Part shown: positions 1 through 9,226 of the stretch, piece by piece | Layout of the letters: each line of letters begins with the position of its first letter | How positions within the stretch are numbered: the stretch's first letter is position 1 | From: an uncultured Desulfosoma sp. | Lineage (GTDB): Bacteria; Desulfobacterota; Syntrophobacteria; Syntrophobacterales; DSM-9756 | DNA: 64,000 nt | Assembly (NCBI GenBank): GCA_937960435.1 | Contig: CALGPN010000010.1 | Coordinates: 1 to 64,000, forward strand | Reading direction: 5' to 3' | The notes under the pieces: model-generated | Database searches by the model: none | What the model was told of the DNA's origin: nothing | What the model saw: the letters and a program-made list of their open reading frames with translations, nothing else | Program-made: the position numbers and the translations under genes

Positions 1-190
1 CCACCCCCGCCACCATATCCCAAGATCCAAGATGCCCCGCGATTCCCGGCGCGTTCTTGTCAGCAGGCGGTATTTATGGAACAATGCGCCACCGACGGGA
101 AGTGGTCGACACGCCCGTTTTCTTCTTAAGGCGCATGGCAGAATATGCCGGATTCGGTTTTCCCTTGGCTCAGACGAAAGGAGGACTCCC

Positions 191-733
191 ATGGCCGAAT
201 TGATGGACGTGATCCAATCGCGACGCAGCATCCGCAATTTTGAAGACAAGGACGTCCCCGATGCCCTGCTCCAGAAGGTTTTGGAGGCCGTCAAGTGGTC
301 GCAGTCCTGGGCCAACACCCAATGCTGGGAAGCCATCGTCGTGCGCAACCCGGAAACTAAGGCTAAGCTCCAAGAGACCTTGGCCAAAGGGAACCCCGCG
401 ACCAAATCCATGACGCAAGCGCCGGTTGTCGTGGCTTTGTGTGGAAAATTGCAAAGCGCGGGATACTACAAGGGGGAAAAGACCACCAAGTTCGGCGATT
501 GGTTCATGTTCGACCTGGGCATCGCTACCCAGAACTTCTGCCTCGCCGCCACTGACGTTGGATTGGGAACCGTGGTCGTGGGCCTTTTCGACCACGACAA
601 GGCCAAGGAAATCCTCGGTGTTCCCGAAGGCTACGAACTCGTGGTGCTGCTGCCCCTCGGATACCCTTCCAAAGTGCCGACGGCCCCCAAGCGCCGTGAA
701 ATCGAAGAATTTACCCATTACGAAAAATTCTGA
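191..733 (+). CDS. nitroreductase family protein
   Basis: FMN-dependent nitroreductase-like oxidoreductase of 180 residues, close to the usual 170-200. The N-terminus MDVIQSRRSIRNFEDKDVP is the characteristic start of the family (an RRSIR motif that contacts FMN phosphate), and the C-terminal stretch LVVLLPLGYPSKVPTAPKR is the family's conserved end. The start is the ATG at 191, preceded by AAAGGAGG with good spacing; an upstream in-frame ATG would add about 50 residues without family character. It probably reduces quinones, nitro compounds or flavins with NAD(P)H in the cytoplasm; the substrate cannot be read from sequence. It stands alone, with a GC-rich hairpin downstream. Confidence 0.9.
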   Translation: MAELMDVIQSRRSIRNFEDKDVPDALLQKVLEAVKWSQSWANTQCWEAIVVRNPETKAKLQETLAKGNPATKSMTQAPVVVALCGKLQSAGYYKGEKTTKFGDWFMFDLGIATQNFCLAATDVGLGTVVVGLFDHDKAKEILGVPEGYELVVLLPLGYPSKVPTAPKRREIEEFTHYEKF

Positions 734-791
734 TCCCGGACTCCCCGCCGTCTTCGAGCCGCGGGGAAAAAGGAACGTCACATGGGCATGG

Positions 792-818
792 GGAACGCGG
801 GTCTTGCCCCCGCGTTCC
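792..818 (+). terminator. GC-rich hairpin after nitroreductase, possible terminator
   Basis: A perfect 10-bp inverted repeat (GGAACGCGGG / CCCGCGTTCC) with a 7-nt loop lies 60 nt after the nitroreductase stop. It has no T tract, so it may be a weak or factor-assisted terminator. The rest of the 734-1041 gap shows nothing else recognisable apart from the ribosome binding site of the next gene. Confidence 0.35.
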
Positions 819-1041
819 TAACCCCCCTCGGCCCCGCCCTTTCCTCCCAGAGCCGCTGCGTGCTCCGACGTTGGTCATCGTGCGGCGCTTGTGCGGGCCC
901 TGCCGGGAGGCACCCGCGAAGGAGACGTTTCCCGAGCTTCGGTACCCTCATTTCAACCGACACAGGGATTTCCAAAGCACGGCTAAGACGCCCCGGCCTT
1001 TCGGTTTTCGTGAACCCGCCTTAAAAGAAGGACGTTTTCCC

Positions 1042-3729
1042 ATGCATGAAAAGCGCTTTCGTTACCATCGAGAAGATTTCCTGCCCTTTCCTGTCACCAT
1101 GGAACACATGGACATCGAGATCCGCTTTTTTGAAGACCACGTGGAAACCACCAACACGATCGCCCTCAGGGCTTTGGAACCTCTGTCCCGGATCGCTCTG
1201 GATGCCAGAGATCTGGAAGTGCGTTCCGTGCGCTTTCGGCCTCACAGCTCCTCACCCCAAGACGCCTTGGATGTCCCTTACCGGCTGGACCCGGACCTGC
1301 ACAAACTCGTCATCACCCCTCCCCGGCCGATCCCGGCCGGGGAAAGGTTTTTCGTCGAGGCGCAAAGCCTTTGCCGGCCCTCCGACCACATCCTGGAAGG
1401 CATCTACAAGGACGTCACGCCGCCCGGGGCGCCCCAACAATACATGTCCCAGTGCCAGCAATGGGGGTTCCAGCGCATCATGCCCGTCATCGACGACTGT
1501 CGAGCCAAATGCACCATGACCACCACATTGGAAGGCGACGCCCGATACACGCATCTCATCAGCAACGGCAACATCAGCCGTCGCCATAACCCCGTCGGCC
1601 TTCCGGTGCCGGTGCCCGGCCGCCCCGACCGAAAGCGCATCACCTACCATAACCCCGTGCCCATGGCGCCTTATCTGTTTATCGCCTGTGCCGGCACTTG
1701 GGACGAACTGGTGGATTTCGTCACCTACCCGTCAGGGCGCACCGTCCGTCTGGAATACCTGGTTCCGCCGGGTCGACGGCAGGACGCCCGCGTGCCCATG
1801 GACATCCTCAAGGATGCCGTGCTGTGGATCTTCCATCACCAAGGTTACGAATACCCCGGCGAAACCTATCGCACCATCTGCATGACCAAGTCCAACTACG
1901 GAGGCATGGAAAATGTGGGCAACACCACCATCGTCACCGACGCGGCCTCGGTCAACGAACACAGCCTGGACAGCCATCTGCTTTACACCTACGCGGTGAT
2001 CGTCCACGAGTTCGAACACAATCAGTGCGGCAGCGAAACCACCATGGAAACGCCTTTCGACATGTGGCTGAACGAAGCCTATACCGTGGATGTGGAACAT
2101 CGTTACATGGCCGACCGATTCGACCCCGCCTTCGTACGCCTCCAGCAGGTGGACGCCATTCGAAACCCTCTCCTGGGCCCCTTGGCCATCGAAGACGGCG
2201 GCTATGCCCGGCCCATCGTGCGCACGGGCTTCAACGACCCCGATGAGCTGGTGGATTCGGTCACCTATGTCAAAGGGGCGGAAGTCATTCGGATGCTGCG
2301 GCTCATTTTGGGCCCGCATGCCTTCGATGCCGGAATTCGGCTGTATTTTAGGCGCTACAAGAATGGCAACGCCAACACGGACCAATTTTTTCGATGCTTC
2401 GAAGAAGCATCAGGGATGTCCCTTGCCGCGTTCAAGAGAAAATGGCTGGAACAGCCGGGATACCCTAAAGTGACGGCCCGCACTCACTACGACACCTTGT
2501 CGCGAACCCTGAGCGTCACCTTGCGTCAAGAGACGGCGGAAGGCGAGGAACCTTTCCCCGTCCCCATAGAGGCCGCCCTGGTGGACGGGCATGGGCGCGA
2601 CATGGAAGGGACGGCTGGAACGCTCGTTTTGACTCATCGCGAACAAACCTTTCGGTTTTCCAACCTGCCCTCGCCCCCCGCCTTCGCGTCTTTGAACCGC
2701 AACGCTTCTTTTTACGGGACCTTCACGGAAGAAAACGCCGACGAAGAGACCCTTGCTTTTCAGGCTCTCAAGGATTCCAATACTTACAACCGCGTCGAAG
2801 CGTTTCGGAAACTCACCGACCGGCAGCGGGTCCTTCAGATCACGGCTCCGGGTTGTGCGGTTTCCGAAGCTTGGCTCGCACTCTACGGGAAACTCCTAAA
2901 TGACCCCACGCTCGCGCCGGCCTGCACAGCCTCCATGCTCCGCATCGACGAACAGCCCTTGGATCGCCGTTACGCCGCCTGGTTTCCCGAACTCGTCCGC
3001 GCTCGAGACGCCCTCATGGCGGCCGTCAACACCCGATACGCCGACCAACTGGCGGCCCGTTTTCAGGACCTGCAAAAGTCCATGAATTCCACGGCGTCGC
3101 TTGAGGATGGGATTCAAAAGCGGCTGCTTTCGACCGTCCTCATCGATCTTATGGCCGTCGCCGACACGCCGGAAGTCCATGGGATGCTTCTGAATTTTTT
3201 CGGACGCGCCGCCACGGCGACGGAACGATGTGCGGCTCTCACGGCCTTGCACCGCAGTTCCTGGCCGGGACGCCTCAGCCTTTTGGAAGAAACCTACGCC
3301 CTGTGGCACCGGGATATCACCGGATACGCGAACTACCTCAAAGTGATCGCCTCCGGGACCCACCCCGACGTCTGGTCCCTGGTGGAACGGGAAAAGGAAC
3401 GGCCCGGCTTCGACCTCACCCATCCCACGCTGAGCCGCGCATTGCTTGTCACCATGGCCCAAAACACGCGACGGGTGTGGACCGAGGAAGGGATCGACTG
3501 GGTTCGTCGTCAGGTCATTGAACTCGCTTTGATCAATGCCGGAATCGCTCGGCGGCTTCTCAACACCTTCCAACACGTGCCGCGTCTTAAACCCGAATGG
3601 CGTCGCCGCGTGTGCCGCGCTTTGGAAAATATCGTGGAGAGCGTTCCTGAAAAGGAAAGCCCGAGCATTTTCGGGCAAGCCGCGGCCTATCTCGAGGCGT
3701 GCCGGCGCCTTTCGGGGTCCGGATCATGA
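1042..3729 (+). CDS. pepN: M1 family aminopeptidase (PepN-type)
   Basis: Zinc aminopeptidase of 895 residues that releases N-terminal amino acids from peptides in the cytoplasm. The substrate-recognition motif GMEN is at residues 288-291. The zinc site is H322-E323-x-x-H326 followed 18 residues later by E345, exactly the HExxH-x18-E pattern of family M1. The length and the long helical C-terminal region match the bacterial PepN subgroup rather than shorter M1 enzymes. The start is the ATG at 1042 after AAAAGAAGGA; an upstream in-frame extension has no family similarity. It is transcribed alone, with 69 bp to the PerR-like gene. Confidence 0.92.
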   Translation: MHEKRFRYHREDFLPFPVTMEHMDIEIRFFEDHVETTNTIALRALEPLSRIALDARDLEVRSVRFRPHSSSPQDALDVPYRLDPDLHKLVITPPRPIPAGERFFVEAQSLCRPSDHILEGIYKDVTPPGAPQQYMSQCQQWGFQRIMPVIDDCRAKCTMTTTLEGDARYTHLISNGNISRRHNPVGLPVPVPGRPDRKRITYHNPVPMAPYLFIACAGTWDELVDFVTYPSGRTVRLEYLVPPGRRQDARVPMDILKDAVLWIFHHQGYEYPGETYRTICMTKSNYGGMENVGNTTIVTDAASVNEHSLDSHLLYTYAVIVHEFEHNQCGSETTMETPFDMWLNEAYTVDVEHRYMADRFDPAFVRLQQVDAIRNPLLGPLAIEDGGYARPIVRTGFNDPDELVDSVTYVKGAEVIRMLRLILGPHAFDAGIRLYFRRYKNGNANTDQFFRCFEEASGMSLAAFKRKWLEQPGYPKVTARTHYDTLSRTLSVTLRQETAEGEEPFPVPIEAALVDGHGRDMEGTAGTLVLTHREQTFRFSNLPSPPAFASLNRNASFYGTFTEENADEETLAFQALKDSNTYNRVEAFRKLTDRQRVLQITAPGCAVSEAWLALYGKLLNDPTLAPACTASMLRIDEQPLDRRYAAWFPELVRARDALMAAVNTRYADQLAARFQDLQKSMNSTASLEDGIQKRLLSTVLIDLMAVADTPEVHGMLLNFFGRAATATERCAALTALHRSSWPGRLSLLEETYALWHRDITGYANYLKVIASGTHPDVWSLVEREKERPGFDLTHPTLSRALLVTMAQNTRRVWTEEGIDWVRRQVIELALINAGIARRLLNTFQHVPRLKPEWRRRVCRALENIVESVPEKESPSIFGQAAAYLEACRRLSGSGS

Positions 3730-3762
3730 CCCCCCTTGACTTCACGGGGAGTCGTTCTTTTA

Positions 3763-3782
3763 TTGATAATGGTTCTTAATCA
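3763..3782 (+). promoter_or_regulatory. Fur/PerR-like operator upstream of perR-like gene
   Basis: An AT-rich imperfect inverted repeat, TGATAAT-N5-TTAATCA, sits 17 bp before the regulator start in otherwise GC-rich DNA. Five of seven positions are symmetrical and the left arm equals a classic Fur-box half. A TTGACT hexamer at 3736-3741 could be the -35 box of the same promoter. This suggests autoregulation; it is inferred from sequence only. Confidence 0.45.
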
Positions 3783-3798
3783 GATCGAAAGGAGCCTC

Positions 3799-4188
3799 GT
3801 GAACCGTATCACCCCCCAAAGAAAAGCCATCCTCAAGGTGCTGCGCAGTGCCTGCGCCCATCTCACGGCGGATGAAATCTACGACGCCGTACGCCTCGAG
3901 GTGCCTCGGATCAGTCTGGGCACGGTTTATCGGAACCTAGAGATCCTCGCCAAGCAGGGCATGATCCAAAAGATCGCGACGGGATCAGGGCCCATGCGGT
4001 TCGACGGCAACCCTCATCGGCATGTTCACCTGCGGTGCGAGCGGTGCGGCAAACTGGAAGATGTGCTCATGAAAAAACCTTTCGATCCTGAAGAATATGT
4101 GGACCGAAGCCTCGGCTATGTGGTTCGGGGCGTGGTCATGGAATTTCACGGCCTGTGTCGGCAATGCGCCGAGGAACCCGTAGCGTGA
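3799..4188 (+). CDS. Fur family transcriptional regulator, PerR-like
   Basis: Metal-dependent repressor of 129 residues. An N-terminal winged helix starts TPQRKAILKVL and contains the recognition helix region ISLGTVYRNLEIL. The metal-binding dimerisation half follows, with the HRHVHLRCERCGK block and a second CxxC near the C-terminus (CRQC), which together form the structural zinc site. The GTG at 3799 is chosen because AAAGGAG precedes it; an ATG further upstream (MVLNQIERSL) is possible. The assignment to PerR rather than Fur or Zur rests on the neighbours: rubrerythrin, FprA and cytochrome bd follow on the same strand. A Fur-type box overlaps its own promoter region. Confidence 0.85.
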   Translation: MNRITPQRKAILKVLRSACAHLTADEIYDAVRLEVPRISLGTVYRNLEILAKQGMIQKIATGSGPMRFDGNPHRHVHLRCERCGKLEDVLMKKPFDPEEYVDRSLGYVVRGVVMEFHGLCRQCAEEPVA

Positions 4189-4304
4189 GGGCTCGTGTTC
4201 GCGGGGTTGTCACGGGCCGTCAAAGCCCGTCGGGAGCTCGCTGACGGGGTTGGATTCGTAGAGGACGCATTGATCTCGAGAAACATTCAACATGGAGGAA
4301 CACG

Positions 4305-4880
4305 ATGGGTCGTTTGAAAGGCACTCGGACGGAAAAGAATCTTTTGACGGCGTTCGCTGGGGAATCCCAAGCCAGAAACCGCTACACGTACTTCGCCTCA
4401 CAAGCCCGTAAGGAAGGTTACATCCAGATGGCGCTCATTTTTGAAGAAACCGCCAATCAGGAAAAAGAACACGCCAAGCGCTTTTTCAGCTTCTTGCAGG
4501 GCGGAGACGTGGAAATTCAGGCGGCCTTTCCCGCAGGGGTCGTTGGATCCACTCTGGAAAACCTCAAAGCCGCTGCGGCGGGCGAACACTATGAACACAC
4601 CGAGATGTACCCGGGCTTTGCGGCCGTTGCCAAAGAAGAGGGTTTCCCGGAAATTGCGACTCTTTTCATGAATGTTTCTGTGGCCGAAAAACAGCATGAA
4701 AAACGCTATCGGGACTTGGCCGAAAACATCGAAAAAGGCCGGGTGTTCAAAAGGGAAGCCCCGGTGAAGTGGCGTTGCATCAATTGCGGCTTTATTTACG
4801 AGGGCACCGAGGCTCCTAAGCAGTGCGCTGCTTGTGCCCATCCCCAAGGCTACTTTGAGCTCTTGGGAGAAAACTGGTAA
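4305..4880 (+). CDS. rbr: rubrerythrin
   Basis: Non-haem diiron peroxidase of 191 residues that reduces H2O2 in the cytoplasm of anaerobes. The four-helix ferritin-like domain carries the expected ligand segments ([18 protein letters not shown] near residue 10, [14 protein letters not shown] near 48, and [15 protein letters not shown] near 127). The C-terminal rubredoxin-like domain has two CxxC pairs: [12 protein letters not shown] and [15 protein letters not shown]. The start ATG at 4305 follows ATGGAGGAA. It lies between a PerR-like regulator and FprA, consistent with a peroxide-responsive set. Confidence 0.96.
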   Translation: MGRLKGTRTEKNLLTAFAGESQARNRYTYFASQARKEGYIQMALIFEETANQEKEHAKRFFSFLQGGDVEIQAAFPAGVVGSTLENLKAAAAGEHYEHTEMYPGFAAVAKEEGFPEIATLFMNVSVAEKQHEKRYRDLAENIEKGRVFKREAPVKWRCINCGFIYEGTEAPKQCAACAHPQGYFELLGENW

Positions 4881-4951
4881 CGAACCGTCGAGGCGCGTCG
4901 GCGCTTGTGGCCTGCGCGCCTTTTTTGTCCGGAAAAGGAGGTGAGCGCGCT

Positions 4952-6148
4952 ATGGCGCCCGTGGCCATCAAAGAAAAGATCTTCAATGTGGGCGTTGTGG
5001 ATTGGGACATCCGAGACTTTCACGGCTATTCCACCTATAAGGGCACAACCTACAACGCCTACCTCGTCGTGGACGACAAAATCACGTTGTTCGATACGGT
5101 CAAAAAACCCTTCAAAGACGATTTGCTTCACAATATCCATAAAATCACGGACCCTCGCAACATTGACTACCTCGTGGTCAACCACGTGGAAATGGACCAT
5201 TCGGGTTCGGTTCCCGAAATCATCGAAGCGATCAAGCCGGAAAAGGTTTTCTGCTCCGCCATGGCCAAAAAGGCCTTGGAAGCCCATTACGGCTCCCACC
5301 CATGGCCTTTGGAAGTGGTCCAAAACGGGCAGGAAATCTCCTTGGGGCAACGCACGGTGCGCTTTTTGGAAACCCGGATGCTCCATTGGCCGGACAGCAT
5401 GTTCAGCTACATTCCTCAGGACAAGCTCCTTATTTCCAGTGATGCTTTCGGCCAGCACTGGGCCACGAGTGAAACCTTCGACGACGAGGTGGCTTTGACG
5501 GAACTGCTCCGTCACGCCGCCAAGTATTACGCCAACATTCTTATGCCCTACTCGGCCCTGGTTCAGAAACTTTTGGCCGCTGTGCGCGAGATGAATTTGG
5601 CCGTCGAGATGATCGCTCCCGACCATGGGCTCATCTGGCGCAGTCGCCCCGATGCCATCCTAGAGGCTTACGATGTGTGGAGCCAGCAAAAAGCCCAGCG
5701 CAAGGCTTTGATTATTTACGACACCATGTGGCACTCCACCGAAAAGATGGCCCACGCCGTCGCTTCGGGCCTGGCCGAGGAAGGCGTTTCCTATAAGCTC
5801 ATGAACCTCAAGCGCAACCACCGCAGCGACATCGTCACCGAAGTTTTGGACACCAAGGCCCTCATTTTCGGATCTCCCACGCTGAACAACGGCATGCTGC
5901 CCACCATGGCGGATATCCTGTGCTATCTGAAGGGCCTGAAGCCCACCGGGAAAATCGGTTCCGCCTTCGGCTCCTACGGCTGGAGCGGGGAAGCGGTCAA
6001 GGACATCGTGCGGTGGATGGAGGAGATGAAGATCGAGATCGTCGAGCCGCCCATACGCGTCCAATATGTTCCGAACCATGATGTGCTGGCGCAGTGCGTG
6101 GAACTGGGGCGCCGAATAGGCCGGGCCGTCAAGGAACGCACGGCCTGA
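4952..6148 (+). CDS. fprA: flavodiiron protein (FprA / A-type flavoprotein, O2 or NO reductase)
   Basis: Soluble 398-residue flavodiiron protein that reduces O2 to water or NO to N2O with electrons from rubredoxin or a similar donor. The N-terminal metallo-beta-lactamase-like domain has the diiron motif H78-x-E80-x-D82-H83, with later ligands in DAFGQHW and PDHGLIWR. The C-terminal flavodoxin domain starts at ALIIYDTMWHSTEKMA and binds FMN. There is no fused rubredoxin. The start is the ATG at 4952 after AAAGGAGG; the in-frame ATG 45 bp upstream lacks a good site. It sits 71 bp after rubrerythrin and 53 bp before cydA. Confidence 0.94.
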   Translation: MAPVAIKEKIFNVGVVDWDIRDFHGYSTYKGTTYNAYLVVDDKITLFDTVKKPFKDDLLHNIHKITDPRNIDYLVVNHVEMDHSGSVPEIIEAIKPEKVFCSAMAKKALEAHYGSHPWPLEVVQNGQEISLGQRTVRFLETRMLHWPDSMFSYIPQDKLLISSDAFGQHWATSETFDDEVALTELLRHAAKYYANILMPYSALVQKLLAAVREMNLAVEMIAPDHGLIWRSRPDAILEAYDVWSQQKAQRKALIIYDTMWHSTEKMAHAVASGLAEEGVSYKLMNLKRNHRSDIVTEVLDTKALIFGSPTLNNGMLPTMADILCYLKGLKPTGKIGSAFGSYGWSGEAVKDIVRWMEEMKIEIVEPPIRVQYVPNHDVLAQCVELGRRIGRAVKERTA

Positions 6149-6201
6149 GGGTTTGGTCCCGGTCGGCATGCGGACCCGACCGGGAGGAACAGGAGGATAC
6201 G

Positions 6202-7512
6202 ATGGATGCTTTGCTTTTGTCCCGTCTGCAATTTGCCGCCGCCACGTATTTTCACTTCTTGTTCGTTCCCCTCACCTTAGGGCTATCCATCCTGATCGCC
6301 GTCATGGAAACGCGGTACGTGCGATCGGGCGATGAAGAGTACCGGAACATGGCCAAGTTTTGGGGGAAAATTTTCCTCATCAACTTCGCCGTCGGGGTGG
6401 TGACGGGGATCACCCTGGAGTTCCAGTTCGGCACCAACTGGTCGCGCTACTCCCGATATGTGGGAGACATTTTCGGATCGCTTCTCGCCATTGAAGCGAC
6501 GGCGGCCTTCTTCTTGGAATCCACCTTTATCGCCGTGTGGGCGCTCACCTGGAACCGCCTTTCCGCCAAAGCGCATGCCGTCACCATCTGGCTCGTGGCC
6601 TTCGCCTCCAACCTCTCCGCCGTGTGGATCCTCACCGCCAACGCCTGGATGCAGCACCCCGTGGGATACACCATTCGCGGAGGTCGTGCGGAACTCACGG
6701 ATTTCTTCGCCGTCGTCACTCAGCCCTTCGCGTGGCACACCATTGTGCACACCCTGAGCGGCGCCTACATCCTGTCCGGGATGTTCGTCATGGGGGTGAG
6801 CGCTTATCATTTGCTGCGGCGGCAGCATGTGAGCTTTTTCAGCCGGTCGTTTCGTATGGGGACCGTCATGGCCCTGATCTTTTCCATCGTCGCCGTCGTC
6901 CACGGGCACGTGCAGGGCTCTGAAGTGGCCAAGGCCCAGCCGACCAAGCTCGCGGCCATGGAATCCCTGTGGGAAACGAAACAGAGGGCTCCGCAGCATC
7001 TTTTGGTGATCCCTGATGAAAAGGGCGAACGAAACCGATTGGAACTTGGAGCCATGCCCGGTGTGCTGAGTCTTCTTGCGTATCACGACGTGAACGCCAC
7101 GGTCAAAGGCCTCAAAGACTTTCCCAAGGAAGACCGCCCGCCGGTGACGATTACTTTTCTCGCCTTTCGCATCATGATCGGCCTCGGGTTTCTTTTTCCT
7201 CTCCTCGCGCTCTGGGCCTTTTGGAAACGTAACCGCCTCCTGGAAAGCCCCCGCCTGCTCAAGGTCATGCTCTATGCCATTCCGCTCCCGTACATTGCTT
7301 CTCAAGCCGGGTGGACCGTGACCGAAGTGGGACGGCAGCCGTGGGTGGTCTATGGGGTGATGCGGACAACCGACGCCGTGGCCCCCATCGCCCCATCCCA
7401 GGTGGCGGTGTCGCTGACGGCCTTCGTGGTGGTCTATTCCCTGCTCGGGCTCGCCGCTTTTTATCTCATGGCGCGTTACGCCAAACAGGGCCCGGCCGTC
7501 GCCGCATCCTAG
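6202..7512 (+). CDS. cydA: cytochrome bd quinol oxidase subunit I
   Basis: Membrane subunit of 436 residues carrying haems b558, b595 and d, which oxidises quinol and reduces O2 to water. The N-terminus FAAATYFHFLFVPLTLG carries the conserved haem-ligand histidine. The quinol-binding loop segment GSEVAKAQPTKLAAMES and the conserved GRQPW block (about residue 375) are intact. The Q loop is short, without the insertion seen in the Escherichia coli enzyme. The start ATG at 6202 follows AGGAGGAT. cydB follows after 27 bp. In this anaerobe the oxidase probably serves O2 removal rather than growth on oxygen. Confidence 0.95.
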   Translation: MDALLLSRLQFAAATYFHFLFVPLTLGLSILIAVMETRYVRSGDEEYRNMAKFWGKIFLINFAVGVVTGITLEFQFGTNWSRYSRYVGDIFGSLLAIEATAAFFLESTFIAVWALTWNRLSAKAHAVTIWLVAFASNLSAVWILTANAWMQHPVGYTIRGGRAELTDFFAVVTQPFAWHTIVHTLSGAYILSGMFVMGVSAYHLLRRQHVSFFSRSFRMGTVMALIFSIVAVVHGHVQGSEVAKAQPTKLAAMESLWETKQRAPQHLLVIPDEKGERNRLELGAMPGVLSLLAYHDVNATVKGLKDFPKEDRPPVTITFLAFRIMIGLGFLFPLLALWAFWKRNRLLESPRLLKVMLYAIPLPYIASQAGWTVTEVGRQPWVVYGVMRTTDAVAPIAPSQVAVSLTAFVVVYSLLGLAAFYLMARYAKQGPAVAAS

Positions 7513-7539
7513 GTCGGACATAAGACAGGAGGTGGATCC

Positions 7540-8583
7540 ATGTTAGCGTCCGTATGGTTTCTGTTGTGGGGCCTGTTATGGGCCGTTTACTTCATGCTGG
7601 GCGGCTTTGACCTGGGACTTGGCATCATGCAGCCGTTCGTCGCCCGTTCGGAAGACGACCGCCGCATGGTGGGCCAGGCCATGGGACCGTACTGGAACGG
7701 CAACGAGGTGTGGCTGATCGCTGCGGGGGGTGTGACCTTCGCCGCCTTTCCCACCACCTACGCGGTCATGTTCAGCGGGCTTTACAGTGCGTTGATGCTC
7801 ATCCTTTTCGGGCTCATTCTTCGAGGCATCGCGTTGGAATTTCGAAACCAGAGCCGAAGCGGGGCATGGAGATCCCTGTGGGACGCCTGCCTGTGGGTGG
7901 GAAGTTTTCTTCCGGCGTTTCTTTTGGGTGTCGCTTTCGCCAACATCTTTCAAGGCCTTCCCATCGACCAAGACGGGGTCTTTCGAGGAAACCTGGCGAG
8001 TCTTTTGAACCCGTACGGCCTCTTGGGCGGGCTCTTTTTCCTGCTGCTTTTCATGGAACACGGGACCCTGTGGTTGGCGGTAAAAACCACGGGGGCGCTG
8101 CATGAGAGAGCGGGCCGGTGGGCCAAGGGCCTCTGGTGGGCTTTGGCCGCCACGGCCGTGGGGTTTTTGATCGCCACGTGGTACGCGACGCGCCTCTACG
8201 CCAACTACATTCAAAACCCCATGCTCTTTTCCGTGCCCATTGTGCTGATCCCGGCCGTGACCGTGGCGGCGCTTTTCGGGATTCTGTTCTTCGCCGTCAA
8301 GGACCGCTGGGGTCGGGCCTGGATCGCCTCAGCCGTCACCATCGTGGGGGCGACCTTTTTCGGCGTCATCGGCTTGTATCCCAACATGTTGCCCTCGAGC
8401 CTCAACCCCACCTACAGCCTCACCGTCCATAACGCGGCCTCCAGTCCCCTAACTCTCAAGATTATGTTGGTGGTCGCCGTCATCTTTGTGCCCATTGTCA
8501 TTGCTTATCAGAGCTGGGCGTATAAGCTGTTCCACCACAAGGTGAGTGAGGAGGATTCGGCCTACGAGGAGGCTTACGGATAG
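7540..8583 (+). CDS. cydB: cytochrome bd quinol oxidase subunit II
   Basis: Haem-free membrane partner of CydA, 347 residues, with about eight to nine hydrophobic segments. The start MLASVWFLLWGLLWAVYFMLGGFDLGLG contains the CydB hallmark GFDLG, followed by GPYWNGNEVWLIAAGG, also diagnostic. AGGAGGTGG precedes the ATG. It ends 48 bp before a strong terminator, so cydAB is probably the end of the oxygen-defence run. No cydX-type small subunit was recognised downstream. Confidence 0.95.
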   Translation: MLASVWFLLWGLLWAVYFMLGGFDLGLGIMQPFVARSEDDRRMVGQAMGPYWNGNEVWLIAAGGVTFAAFPTTYAVMFSGLYSALMLILFGLILRGIALEFRNQSRSGAWRSLWDACLWVGSFLPAFLLGVAFANIFQGLPIDQDGVFRGNLASLLNPYGLLGGLFFLLLFMEHGTLWLAVKTTGALHERAGRWAKGLWWALAATAVGFLIATWYATRLYANYIQNPMLFSVPIVLIPAVTVAALFGILFFAVKDRWGRAWIASAVTIVGATFFGVIGLYPNMLPSSLNPTYSLTVHNAASSPLTLKIMLVVAVIFVPIVIAYQSWAYKLFHHKVSEEDSAYEEAYG

Positions 8584-8631
8584 GATTCCAGTCGCTTTGG
8601 ACACGGGGAGCGGCATTCCTCGAGGTATTTG

Positions 8632-8676
8632 GGGGCGGACGCGGGGTGAACCCATCGGGTCCGCCCCGACTTTTTT
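8632..8676 (+). terminator. rho-independent terminator after cydB
   Basis: A 9-bp perfect stem (GGGGCGGAC at 8632-8640 with GTCCGCCCC at 8659-8667) and an 18-nt loop are followed by GAC and six T. The arms share the GGGCGGAC core with a palindrome 170 bp downstream, so the terminator may derive from the same repeat family. Confidence 0.7.
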
Positions 8677-8735
8677 CGGGAAACGGACCCCGGCTGACCT
8701 TCCACCGGAACCGGGGCCGTAAATTGGGGCAATCT

Positions 8736-8767
8736 GTAGGTTGGGGTGAGCGCAGCGAACCCCAACA
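8736..8767 (+). repeat. 32-bp dispersed palindrome (module A, copy 1)
   Basis: The sequence begins GTAGGTTGGGGTGAGCGC and ends AGCGAACCCCAACA; the TTGGGGT and ACCCCAA arms pair around a GAGCGCAGCG centre. An identical 32-base copy lies at 50549-50580, and a partial copy (about 22 bases) lies at 8990-9012. REP-like repeats of this general type occur in many proteobacterial genomes. Confidence 0.85.
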
Positions 8768-8805
8768 CAAACACCCAGCCCGCCAACCGACCGGCGAGGG
8801 GCCAC

Positions 8806-8826
8806 GGGCGGACACAAGGTCCGCCC
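8806..8826 (+). repeat. 8-bp stem palindrome with ACAAG loop (module B, copy 1)
   Basis: GGGCGGAC and GTCCGCCC pair perfectly around a five-base ACAAG loop. It lies 38 bp after module A. A close copy with the same loop is at 50639-50659, again downstream of module A. Confidence 0.75.
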
Positions 8827-8847
8827 CTACGCGTGAATGGGTTCACC
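8821..8847 (+). repeat. 27-bp direct repeat, copy 1
   Basis: This 27-base unit (CCGCCCCTACGCGTGAATGG, then GTTCACC) recurs with one mismatch at 8943-8969. The GTGAATGGGTTCAC core is itself nearly palindromic. Confidence 0.75.
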
Positions 8848-8942
8848 CTTGGCACGAAGTGAGTCTTCGTCTTCTCCTGCCCAAGCACCGCCGGCGTCAC
8901 CGTTCACCCCTCGCACTAAGGGAGTCTTAATCCTGCCACGCT

Positions 8943-8969
8943 CCGCCCCTAAGCGTGAATGGGTTCACC
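8943..8969 (+). repeat. 27-bp direct repeat, copy 2
   Basis: Same as the unit at 8821-8847 apart from one base (TAAGCG instead of TACGCG). The copies are 122 bp apart. Confidence 0.75.
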
Positions 8970-9226
8970 GCCCGGCTTTAGGGGGCGGCACGAGCGCAGC
9001 GAACCCCAACAATCCATGGGGTGCGGATGAACCCCGCGAACCCCAACAACATCTATCCCCGCCCCGGTGATTTCCATGGGAGGCAGGCGTTCTGCTTTCT
9101 TTGCACGAAGGACATGGAGCCGCGGCCTCCCTGTGGCGCTTTGGGTGCCAAGAGGGAGCGCCGCATCGGTGTTCTTGTGGGGTGGAGGGCTGCGTTTTTT
9201 TCTTTTCTCAAGCTGTGCTCCCGTTC

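Larger units (their letters stand above)
8584..9226. other. gene-free stretch with palindromic repeats
   Basis: No open reading frame here resembles a protein. The stretch holds the cydB terminator, a 32-bp palindrome, a second palindrome with loop ACAAG, two 27-bp direct repeats and a truncated copy of the first palindrome at about 8990-9012. From 9013 to 9226 I see only a T-rich run (9195-9207) and nothing assignable. Confidence 0.6.
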
